A stretch of DNA of 64,000 nucleotides, taken from Todiramphus chloris collaris. Lineage: Eukaryota > Chordata > Aves > Coraciiformes > Alcedinidae. Position 1 is the first letter of the stretch, and each line of letters begins with the position of its first letter. The stretch spans positions 3,210,816 through 3,274,815 of the forward strand of contig JANVCC010000021.1 in NCBI GenBank assembly GCA_025345505.1, read 5' to 3'. The notes under the pieces are model-generated. The model was not told the origin of the DNA. It saw only the letters and a list, made by a program, of their open reading frames with translations, and did not search any database. Both the position numbers and the translations under genes were made by a program. Positions 21,894 through 33,361 of the stretch are shown here, piece by piece.

Positions 21894-24145
21894 TCCAGTA
21901 CAGACACCCAGAATAAAAACTAACTTTCTCTTTTTTTCCCCCCTAAATTCTAGTTTAATGCATGACAACATAAACCAGAGAATCCATTCCGTGTATTTTC
22001 ACAGAGCCACACAGGTTTGCACATTTCAGTCTGTTATGTTTTCTTCTCCTCACAGAGAAAACCAACGTGTCTAGTAAAGTTTAAGTGTTATTTCAGGACA
22101 ATGTGACGAGTACTCTGACGGCCTATTTTGCTTAGCTCAGCTAATGTCTTTCTTCTGGCACTGCAAATCTGTAAAGCAGAAATATATATTAATGTCATGT
22201 AAGTGCACCATGTGTTAATAAGGAAGAGGTTGTCTTGCTAACCAGCTTCCCAGTTAGCAAAACATATGTTGCATTGGCTACCCACGTGACGTTACCTAGT
22301 ATGCCTCAGGCAAGGCAGTCAAAAGGCCAACAGCTATCTGATTCTAATTCAAGACTTGAAAGAGCTGAAAATACATAGGATATGATGGATGCTATCAGTA
22401 TTTTACTACAATGCCTTAGCAGTCACCAAACAAACACAGAATCTTATGTGTACTTGCTAACGCTGCTCACTGGAACTGGACTGTGGAGTATCCTTCTGGT
22501 GGGTCTGAGGCCAAATGCCAAACACCAACATGGTCTTCTTGTGAACACAGGGTTGAAACCCTGTTCAGCAGGTTGGAGACAGCTTCCAATCACCTGTTTG
22601 TTTATTCCACTTACAGGTGGTTCAGGTATTTTTTTTGCAAGGCAAGTTATTCACACCAACACCCTCTCTTTGAAAAGCAGTGTGATGAGGAGGCAAACGT
22701 TGCGGTGGAGTTTTGGGCATGGAAAGTGCCTTCCTCCAGAAAGAAGGGGATAGTGAGGGTCTCCCCACAGGGTCCCTGTGAGTGGGGATCATCCACTGCA
22801 CACACTGTCAAGGGCAGAGGCAGAGCAGTTGTCTCGTCTACGTGAGCAATGGTCCTCAGTTACTACATCATGCTATCTGACCATACATACTCCCATCGGT
22901 TAAGTCAGAGTGACAGACTCTTAACAACAACCTCGGTGTCTAAAGTGGACTTTCTGACATGCTGCATAGCTGTTGCTAGGTTGAGTTTTCCTGGAGTTGC
23001 AGGGATCGAGTTGTAACTCCATCTACAGCCACATTTCCCCACCCAGAACCTCCTGACTCTCTGAGGTGCCTTGCATTTGGACTCTAGCCTGCAGTCAAAT
23101 AGAGATGGGCATCTCCCCTGAGATTAATTATACTACTGATCTCTACCCAGTTTCCACAGAGTAAACTAGTGCAACATTCTTCACTAGGCCTCATTCAAAT
23201 TTAAAAATGCGCTGGTGTGATGCTCCTAAAGGGGAAGGACATTTTTATTCCTTTATTTGATAGAGATGTATTTGATTGAGACATACAGGTCATCAGATCT
23301 CTGAACCCCCTTCCCCAGTGAGAAGTTCACTGCTGGCAACGCAATGCACACCCTGCAATAATTCAGAGTGATTATGCAAATGATAAAACTGTGTGACAAT
23401 GCCTAATATGCCATCTATAAACAGTTAGGAAGAGCTACAAGTTGAGAGTTGTATTCCTTTGCTAATACCAGATGGAAAAAGCTCTGTCATTTGTGAGGCT
23501 GCTCCTTATTTGCATGAACATTGCAACAATCACGTTTCCTTCGACGTATGTCACCAAATGTATGTATTTATTTTGGTTCAAGGAGAATACTGCCAACTGC
23601 TAAACTTTCCTTGATTGCAAAAACTTCAGTTAATGGCAAATTATTCTTTTTAATACTTTTCTTCCTTTTTATTTTTTTTTTAGCAACTTAAAACAACCCC
23701 ATCTGTACACATACTTTTTTAATCATTTACTTTGTGTATCTTTTCCATACCTAAGCCATGAAGAACAAGTCCATGAAAAGCTCCAGATTTTTTCCCTCAC
23801 TGGGACATGTGTGTGTATGTGGATGATGTATGCACATCTGGGTGTTGTATGCATGTTCCTACATCAGTTTATTGATGAAGAGTTTTGCTAGTCTGGACTG
23901 ACTGAAGCAGTTTTGCCAGACTTTAAAGCCAAGGAACATGCAACCATTCATCTCTCAAAAGTCAGTGTCATTTATATTTGTTTTATACAGGTCAAACTCC
24001 CAAAGGATGAATTTAAATAGGTTTTAAATGGTATATTGTTATTTTTAAAATGCTGCACCTGTTTCAAATTCATGCCTGAAGGACATAAACTGAAGCATGA
24101 GTAACCAAAAAAAAAAAAACAAAGCAAAAATACAAAAGAAATCAA

Positions 24146-24347
24146 AAATACAGTTCTCAGGGGCTCCTGGCAGACCTTTGCTAGGGAAGACCTAGATCCC
24201 ATTTGCAAGGGCTGAGTCTCTTCCACAGATTTTGTCAACTTCCCCATTTGTACTCAAAATGACCCTTCTTTTTCCATAATCAGATTAACAGGCACCATAG
24301 AAAACACCCTCAGACCACAACACCCACTCCCAGCATCACAGAAATGA
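24146..24347 (+). repeat. Local ~190-bp duplication, copy 1
   Basis: This 202-base block, from AAATAC/GTTCTCAGGGGCTCC to CATCACAGAAATGA, recurs at 25881-26066 with scattered substitutions and one 16-base length difference. The upstream 40 bases are A-rich. I do not recognise it as a known family. Confidence 0.92.
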
Positions 24348-25880
24348 GTAAAAAAGTCAAACCCTTGCAAAAGTTACAGATGAATAAATGTTGTATTTAA
24401 AAAAAATCAAGCTACCTCAACTTTAACACACTGCTTTAAAACCACGCTTTGATTTAGCTCAGCCCTAAGACCTGCCAAGGGACATTCCGGATTTACCAGC
24501 GAATTAGGACTAAATTCCAATGTCTCAGGCTCAAAGCACTTTCATCACAGTCACTGCTGCAGGGTTGCAGCATCCCTACCTTCTCTGCTTCTTCTACGAT
24601 ACTCGGAATAACTTCACTTGCAGGGATTTTACCAATCGGAATACCAATGCATTGCCAAGCTTCTCCGAGTAGGCATGTTTAATCCATTCTGATCGTTTGT
24701 GGTGCCTTTTGGAAGAGTTCCTGGACAGCTACCGGGTCTGTGGATGTGTGCTAGGTGAAGTGTGGCTCCCCAGAGACCAGCCTGAGAAGGAGAGCCCAGG
24801 CATCCTGGTGCCTGATGGGGAGGGTGGCTGCAGTACCAGGGTCCCCACGGTACTGCCAGAAATGCTCATACCTTTCTGCACGCTGCTCCCAACATCAGAA
24901 GACACTGCTTCCTTTAGTCCTTAATTAGAAATAGACAGAGATGGCTCAGGGGACAGTGCAGAAGCAGAGCAATAACCTTGCCTGAAAAACCTGGGACCGG
25001 ATTTAATCTCCTGCAAAGACCAAAGAGTTATGTAGTCTCAGGCTAGGCTGAGAGCAATCATATAAAATGCCTAAAGTCTTATATGTTTAAAAGTCTCCTT
25101 TTCTTTCTTTCTTTTTTTTTTCTTTTGTTTTCCCCCAAGCACACTATTTCTGCCTCAATTTACCTCCCTCAGACATCACTGCTTGGAACAACTCAAATAA
25201 AAAGGCCTAATCTCCATGATGAGCCGCATGGAGACAATGCACCAAGGTATTCCCCCTGTCCTGCACCCAGGTTTTGCATTCAGATGAAGATGTCCTTTTC
25301 CACAAGCTGAAGCCCTGCACCTCCACTGAGGAATTTCAGGAACCACTAAATTGTCACCAAAGGGAGATTCAGGAAGGATACTGCTATTTTGCTACTAGAT
25401 CACCATCCTGGTAACAGCTGGAATCTTTGAGGCTGTAAAAAACACGGGTAGGTAAATTGAGGGTGAGATCACCGGTGCCCCCCGATGCCCCACATCAGTT
25501 TATTTGCTGGCAAAGGAGGGGGCAGTGCCTCAGGCGGCCCAACGCACCTTTGCCATTCCAGACCCTCCAATATCATTTTCCAGTCCAAAGATTGAATTCA
25601 TTATTCTCTGAATTGTGAGGTCTTTGCAAGACCCCCTTCCACACACCACCACCCCTCCTCTTCCTTCTTCCATCCCACGCATGCAGACGCTGTGATTTAG
25701 CAAGGAGTAGCTTGTTTATTTGCAGTTAATGTTTTTGACCCAGGAGGCTGATCTCCTTCACCCCAGAATCTACGTGTGGCACTTAAAAGAAAACTTTCAG
25801 CACCTGAAGCCTAAACATATTAATAACAAAGGCAGAGCTGATGCTTCACGCTAACATGGTACAAATTCTTAAACTGGCAC

Positions 25881-26066
25881 AAATACCGTTCTCAGGGGCT
25901 CCTGGCAGACCTTTGCTAGGGAAGAGCTAAATCCCATTTGCAAGGGCTGAGCTGCTTCCCCAGATTTTGTCAGCTTCCCCATTTGTGCCCCAAATGACCC
26001 TTCTTTTTCCATAATCAGATTAACAGGCTCTGACCACAACACCCGCTCCCAGCATCACAGAAATGA
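25881..26066 (+). repeat. Local ~190-bp duplication, copy 2
   Basis: Same orientation as the copy 1.7 kb upstream. It lacks 16 bases present in copy 1 (around 24294-24309). Homology ends sharply at GAAATGA, some 40 bases before a long A/C tract. Flanking DNA on the left is not shared. Confidence 0.92.
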
Positions 26067-26104
26067 CAGCAACCCCACGCTGTCTCTGAATACCTCATGG
26101 GAGG

Positions 26105-26407
26105 GTACAACCAAACCAAAGAAAATGGAAAAAAACCCAACCCAAACCAAACAAAAAACCAAATACACACACAAAAAAACCAAAACAAACAAAGAAAAAT
26201 CCCACAAACAAAAAAAAACCACCAAACACCCCCCCTCCAAAAAAAATTAAAAAACAAAACAAAATAAGAAGTCAAAAAACCCCACAAATAAACAAAAAAA
26301 AGCCCAAACCCAATAACCAAAAAACCCAAACCCAAACAAAAAACAACGCCCGAAAACAACAACCACCACCAAAGGAAAAATAACCCAAAACCACAACCCA
26401 CACCATA
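26105..26407 (+). repeat. A/C-only low-complexity tract (~300 bp)
   Basis: By hand count about 92% of the bases are A or C on the plus strand, in irregular CAAA, CCAAA and CCCAAA patterns. The opposite strand, the AFF3 sense strand, is therefore G/T-rich. Without A bases that strand has few stop codons, which explains a spurious 128-codon frame rich in Phe, Trp, Gly, Leu and Val. Confidence 0.95.
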
Positions 26408-26902
26408 AGTGACTAAAATAATACAGGCGTTTCAAGAATAAAAATTGGACCCATGGACAAGCTTTCTGTGAGGACACATATTTTGGAAATCAAATTTTAG
26501 CACATGGTCGTTTCTGAATTATGAGTGAGGTTGGAACTGCTTCGAAACCATGAAAAGCAGGCAATATAGAAAGAAAAATAACTTTTTCTTTTAATGGTTT
26601 ACTGATTATTTTCAACATTTCCCCACAAATTGCAATCTGGAAGACAAGTTACTATACTAAGTTTCAGGCTGAAGTGAGGACATTTTCTTAAATATTTAAT
26701 AGTCTAATTCTCCCCTGAATTACCACATTTATGCCAAAGTAGCTAAATAGAGTAACTCAAGGGAAAAACTTACACAACACAGGAAAAAAAAACCAGTCAA
26801 CCCTGATGCAGGACAGTGATGATGAAACTCATTTAAGAATGGAAACTGGATTCTGAACTGAAACGTTCCATCATTCCTGTAAATCTGCAATATATTAAAA
26901 GA

Positions 26903-27045
26903 CAGAATCACAGAACGTTAGGGGTTGGAAGGGCCCTCGAGAGATCAGGATCACCTAGAGCAGGTCACACAGGAACAGATCCAGGTTGGGTTTGAATGTC
27001 TCCAGAGGAGATCCCACCACGCAAAAGGACTAACCAGCCCAAGAC
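26903..27045 (-). mobile_element. CR1 LINE 3' end, short and internally rearranged
   Basis: Starts with CAGAATCACAGAACG and GGGGTTGGAAGGGCCCTCGA, the reverse complement of a CR1 3' end, and continues to CTCCAGAGGAGATCCCACC near 27020. The following CTAACCAGCCC piece resembles a CR1 segment lying further 5', so an internal deletion is likely. Confidence 0.8.
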
Positions 27046-28408
27046 CTTGTAAAGGCAATAGCCCCAAACATTTTTAAAGAACAGTCTTCATTCTGACAAC
27101 TTAATTACTGCAATTCAGGTTATTTTGCTTGCTGAATTGCTGTGCTTAGCAATGGAAGTGCTATCATTCCATGCCTCTTTTCTATTTCACTGTTCCTGCT
27201 CATGGTTTTCACTGGACAGCTTCTTCGTACCAGTTCCATTTCCAGTTAAGTATAAATGATGCCTGTTTGGGAACTAATTGCTAATGGGTTACAGGGAGCT
27301 CTTGGAAATGGCAAACTTACATTTCTGAGCATTAAATGTTTTCCCTAATGACACCTGAACCATCAATTTGATTATAACAAAGGGGCTGCCTTTGATATAC
27401 AAGTGGCGTAATCAATAAAATACCTTCCCAGGTTGCAACTGACTTTTTTTTGACTGTTTATCTAGCTTAAACAGCAGAAGTTAATTTGAGGATTTTTACA
27501 GTATTTTTTCCCATTTACAAACAGGAATGCCGTGGGGTAAAGCAATTACTCTGATTTACTGTTTTCACTTTGATTGAACATAAAGATGTAGCAGGGTCTC
27601 AAAAAAGCAGTAACTTAACAAACCGTGCTCCTATCCACCGACAGATAAAGTACCTACTTTGCTATTTCAAAGAGTTTACCTCCAGGCAGCAGCACAGAGC
27701 AAACATCAATCAATGACATGTGTCTAAGATGAGATTGATGTTTACTCTCACAGCTTTTCATCTTACATCCAATAAATTATTTTTCCTTCACCAAAATGCC
27801 TGGTTAAATTTCATTTTTCACTTTGCAGTATCAGTTTTAAAACTTTAGCTTCCAGCAGTTTTAAAGCTAGGATTCATTGATGCTTCAGCTTTTACAGCCT
27901 GCTTTTGATTTGTATTATCCATGAAACACTACGGTCCAAACATGAGTATGATCAGAGGGAGCTGAGCTGGGCCGGCCACGCACACGGTGGCAGATGTGGG
28001 CTGGAAGCTGCAAGATTCCTTCAATATTCTGCCTGGAAATTCCCAGTCTGAAACCGGGAGCTGTATTTTCAGGAGCAGATATACCACAGTTCCCAAACAG
28101 ATGCATATATACACATCCTGTCTGCAACACTGGCACCAGAGCGTTCAAAGCAGGTCTTCTGAGAGCTCATGCTGGGCAACTGGAGGGAATCAAGGAAAGA
28201 CTAAATGTGGGTGCAGTTATTATTTTATAGGTGCTCACATCTGCCATTCACAAACGGCGAGCGCATTGCACGCAGCCTGAATGTTAAATATGTATTGAAA
28301 TCCTGAGAAAACCTAGGGTTGGGATTCAGACTGGGATCTAAGATGTTGATTCAGAGCAGTAAACGTCACAACAGAGGAACGTTAAAAAAAAAATCCAATT
28401 TAGTTCAA

Positions 28409-29020
28409 CATCTGCTTGCACAAGAGCACCTCTTCCAGCTCTGCTACTGACAAAACATGCACATTTTGTTCCCTCAGAGAAGTTTTGCCCTGTTTTGCAT
28501 CTGGAATATTGTGTCCAGTTCTGGGCCCCTCAGCTCAAGAAGGACAGGGAACTGCTGGAAAGAGTCCAGTGCAGAGCCACAGAGATGATGAAGGGAGTGG
28601 AACATCTCCCTGCTGAGGAAAGGCTCAGGGAGCTGGGGCTCTGGAGCTTGGAGATAGAGGAGCCTGAGGGGTGACCTCATTCATGTTTATGAAGATGGAA
28701 AGGGTGAGTGTCAGGAGGATGGAGCAAGGCTCTGCTCAGGGACATCCAATGACAGGACAAGGGGCAATGGGTGCAAGCTGGAACAGAGGAGGTTCCATGG
28801 AAATACAAGGAGAAACTTTTTCATGGTGAGGGTGACAGAGCCTGGCCCAGGCTGCCCAGGGAGGCTGTGGAGTCTCCTTCTCTGGAGACTTTCAAATCCA
28901 CTTGGACACGTTCCTGTGTGACCTGCTCTAGGTGATCCTGCTCTGGCAGGGGGTTTGGACTCAATGATCTTTTGAAGTCCCTTCCAACCCTGAACATTCT
29001 GTCATTCCATGATTCTGTGA
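28409..29020 (+). mobile_element. CR1 LINE copy A with unusual shared 5' segment
   Basis: From about 28495 the plus strand follows CR1 ORF2 3' sequence (TATTGTGTCCAGTTCTGGG, AAGGACAGGGAACTGCTGGA, CAGGGAGCTGGGGCTCTGGA) to a complete 3' terminus (CATTCTGTCATTCCATGATT). The first ~85 bases (from CATCTGCTTGCAC) do not look like canonical CR1 but are shared with the copy at 39133. ORF2 is broken by frameshifts. Confidence 0.9.
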
Positions 29021-32000
29021 AACTGAGACATAATTCCGTATTTTTTAGTCTCATAAAAATATCTTTGTGTTATAAAAATCTACCAGCCCATACCTACAGT
29101 ATACAGAGATATAAAAAAAATCACCATTCAGTAACGAGTAATTCTATGCCTTATTATTTTCTTTTTGCTGTTAAGCATTCCCTTTTTATAACTCTAAAAC
29201 TCCTAGCAAAGATACCTCTAGATGGATGAAGATCTAATAATGACACTGAGACAAGACAGAAACTGAACATTACTATTACTTTTCATTTTATGTGACTCTA
29301 ACAACATATTGTTTGAAAGCATATTCACAAGTTCCAAGTCCACCGTTATTGGTACCCCTGGAATGGGTGTTTCTTTTTCTCCACAAAACCAAAATTACTT
29401 TTAAAACCTCCAGAAATTAAGTAATCTTAGCTCTCAAGAAACAGATATTGTAGCTGAGACGGGGGAAAATATTCCTTTTGCACCCTTATATATATATTTT
29501 TCAAGCGGAGAGGAAAAAAACCCCAAACCAAGACTAAAGAGCACAAATCAGACAAAGCACAGTGAAGGCCTTTCATTTGATTTTGTTAATGTCGCTTTTA
29601 TGTTGCAATTAAAAAATACAACAGCCGAGAGGGGTTAATAAAGAATCTCTTTTTCTGCCTCACCTAAGCCTGCTGAATTCCCTGGGCTCCTACACAGGGT
29701 TTTACCTAACTTGGTGATGCCTCTATCTGACTGAGTTTCTTCTTACATTGCGTCCCTGCCAGAGATGTCAGACACAACGCCCTACTTGTCTGTTTTTCTC
29801 CACAATGATTTCTCCTTTCCATGGCATCCTTATGCATGGGAAACTGTTCCAGGTATACTCTGCCAAGCTCGTGTGTGGTTTTGTTGGTTCTGGGTTTTAT
29901 CTTTTCCTTGAAACTTCTTCTTTAGGCTCCTTACAGTCATAATTAGTCAAAAATGATAGGATTTTGGGGTTTTTTTGATCAGCCATCCAGCTCAGCTCTG
30001 CACACATAGGCAAATTACTCATATAATCTTAGCGCATACCCCGAAGAGTTTACAGACTGAATGTTGCAATAAACTGAATTTACTCCTATCATTGCAAGAT
30101 TTTTAGGGATGTTCTGAACGTTTTATGAAAAAAAAAAACTCTGGCCTTTTAAAAAATCTATTTGACATTTTGCAGCAAGTGTTTAATACTTTATTCAAAA
30201 TGCTTGTTGAGCTTCTTATTGATGTGTTTGCTGAAAACTGAATTTCAGTCAATAAGGATCTTCAGTGCTAGTTTCAGTAGTAAAAAAAAATGAAAACAAG
30301 TATCGCGAAAAATTATGCTTTGCCTCTATGATATTTTTCTTGAAAAAAACATCTTTTTCAGAAAAATAAAAACCAAACAAAAAAACCCCCAACACCTCCT
30401 TGCTCCCATTTTTCTCTAGCAATTTCAATAGCCCATTCTTTCCACGGGGCTGTGAACAGTGATCCATCTACCCACAGCTAATTGCAGGATTGAGAAGTAC
30501 GCCGAGATACACTTCACACAGCACACAAAAATTGAAAGCTCTGTAACTGGTAGAAAAATATCACCGTGCAAGTCACCCTGCTGCAACTTGACTTAAAGTA
30601 GGAAAAGCAAAGAACGTAATGAATTGTTACGGCCAGATCTAAAAGCACTTTGCCACTACAGAGATAGCAGCAGCGTCTATTAGAAAACATTCCTGGCACA
30701 GCAGCAAAAGGAGCAAAACTTTACGGACTTCCACGGATGAGAAAGACCACTGGTTTTTATTTAAGTCGTTAAATGCTTTTAGCACTGATCAGAACCCCTA
30801 TGAAACGTGACTGATAGACACACTGAGCTTCCACACCTGAATGTGAAGGCTGGGAAAACTCCTGCTACATCTGTATTCTATGCACCTCATTTCAGATCGA
30901 CATTCACAATTAGTGGGTGTCCAAAAGGCACCAAATTACAGTGCTGAAGTGCAGGACACAGGATTGCAGCTTTACATAGCGTTGTTCTTTCATGGGAAGC
31001 CAAAGTACAGTATTTCATTATGAATGTGTCAGCTGTTAGTAACCATCAAATCTATGACTCATGAAAACGTCTATACATGTTTTATTAACACAGCAACATT
31101 TCCAATTTGCTCTTACTATAATGGGTAATGACTGAAGGTTCATCAGGGTTAATCAAGAAAACGATGTAAATTTTATATTGTATTATGTTTCACTCGGCTT
31201 AAAATGGATCTTGGGCAACAATCTTTTTTATGTGTTTAATCATGATTTACAGCATTATGGAAACCACACAACAGACCCAGGATGAAAAAAAAAATTATGA
31301 ACAAGTCAGTGCATAAGTCATCAGGTTTTTATGTATTTGCAGAAAATCACTTCTTGGGATCTTCAGCGACAGTCACCGAGTTTGTTTTCTGTAGAAATAG
31401 AGATTGTTGCTTTAATTAAGCTTTCTCTCGTATTTTATAGATAGATGGAGACCTTATTATAGCATTTTATATATTACAAGGAGCCATCACTACATACAGG
31501 TAAGGCTGAAGTAAGTTTTAAACGGCTGTACATTAGCATGCCTATATGAGAAAAATACATTTGGATAATGTTAATAACTGCACGTGCAGATAAAGCAACA
31601 ACCAAAGCAGTTAAACCCCATGCCAGATGTACAGATACAAAAGGAAATCAACCACTGTAAATGCCCAAATAAATAATCCACTGAAACCTGTGCTTTTGCT
31701 TGAACACCTGAAACGGAGCTCACTATACGAAGAAATTGTGATTGGTTTTAGCAATAAGTTTGTTTGTATCAGAGCCTGTAAGCATAAAATCTTCTTATGG
31801 GGAATTATGAGGTTCCATCTTCATTCCACTCAACTGAGTTGGAACAATTAGAAAATGTAATTTTATATATATATATACATAAAACCTAAATCACTATCTA
31901 AATCTATCTACCCAGTGCCTACACAGCCAGCGTGCTTTCACACAACAAAAAGGACTGTTAAGAAGTCTAGGTTCAAGAACCTAAGAAAGCTGTGGTTTGT

Positions 32001-32872
32001 ATATAACTTCAAGCTATAGACAATGGAAAAAAATGGTTCTGTAGAGGATGGTTCACTGTCCCTTCACAGGAAGCTAGTACTAGCCAAACATACTGCACCA
32101 TGCAGCTGGGTAGTTTCTCTAAAATACAGTGTATACATTTCAACTCCAGCAAAATGCCAGTTTCTTCCCAGTTCTTTCTTCTGAAAATGGAGAACACAAA
32201 CTGGACCTGAGGTTTATTGCTTCCACATATCCTTGGAACCTGCACGAGAACAGAAACACAAACCATACGACTTCTAGTTCCTTATATTCCTTATATCCTG
32301 CTTGCCCTGGGCAGCTGTCATATTTTGACATGTAGCCCCAAGGGATACGCAATCAAATTTAGGAAGAGAAGTCAGCAAAAAAAAACCACCCCAGCATACC
32401 CACGCATAAAAGAATAATTTATGGTCATATATGAATAAAACCGCATACATGTTAAACTGATGGAGAAGTTAAAAACGTTTATGCCCTGAGACTGGTGTAA
32501 TTCATGTAAGCTTCTTACACCTGCTAGTCCCAATTCATTCTGCCTACAAAGACGACTGTATCATAACTGGCACTGCCTACCTTCAGAGTTGCAGAGAAGC
32601 TTACCCATGCCTTCCCCTCCTCAAGTGACAAGTAATGGAAAGTGAGGTATTGACACTGCTTCTGCTTAAGAAGAACAGTGGTGACACAGCAACGCCACAA
32701 ACCCAAACCAAAATGTTACGTGGTTGGAATACAAAGCCCTAAACATAATAAAGTGCAAAATAAGGCCCTGTATTTTAACTCCTGTATTTTAACAGCATGA
32801 CTGGTTCGAGTGCTTCACTTCCAAGCGGGTTAAAATCTCTTTAAATATTTCTGAGCCTGAAGGAAATGACAT

Positions 32873-32897
32873 AAAAAAAAAAAAAAAAAAAAAAAAA
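32873..32897 (+). repeat. Poly-A run (25 bases)
   Basis: An uninterrupted run of 25 A on the plus strand. The DNA just left of it does not match a retroposon I know. Confidence 0.95.
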
Positions 32898-33301
32898 GAC
32901 AAAAGATTTCCCAGAAACTTTAACAGTTGTGATAGATGCAGAAGCCATCCCAGAGATGCCCCTGCAGGGATGTTGCCAGAGAGGCAGATGCTTTCTGGTG
33001 GAAGGGATCAGCCTGGTTCCAGTCCAAAGTGAGGAAGAGTGTGACCTGATGTAAGTTGGCTACATCATCCCCTAACCCTATAACATCTGCCTCCCTTGAC
33101 TACTTTTTTCTCAGCAAATTTCAGCCTTAGCACCAACAAAAGCCTGGAAGAACAAAATGTTTTATTTTTACTGTATACTTCATTTCAAGTCTGAGTTCAT
33201 AAATGTATATTCACGTCACAATAAATTATAAGGATATCATTTAACTGTATAGTTTAATGTATAAAATTATTCAGTGTGTCATTTTGAAAGTGGTAAGAGG
33301 T

Positions 33302-33361
33302 ATCTAAATTCTATATATTTTTGTAAAAACCTGAGGAGGGATCTAAATTCTATGTATTATT
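33302..33361 (+). repeat. 39-bp period tandem duplication
   Basis: ATCTAAATTCTATATATTTTT at 33302 recurs 39 bases later as ATCTAAATTCTATGTATTAT. Confidence 0.8.

Noticed and set aside
22382..22845. Two overlapping plus-strand frames of about 120 codons
   Set aside because: They overlap in different frames, show no recognisable domain, and are of a length expected by chance in 64 kb.
26015..26401. 128-codon minus-strand frame rich in Phe, Trp, Gly, Leu and Val that looks like a membrane protein
   Set aside because: It is the complement of an A/C-only tract. With almost no A on the sense strand, stop codons cannot occur, so the frame is a composition artefact.
28416..28616. Serine-rich plus-strand frame, repeated almost identically at 39140-39340
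   Set aside because: Both are out-of-frame readings across the related CR1 copies, so the similarity is repeat homology and not a gene family.
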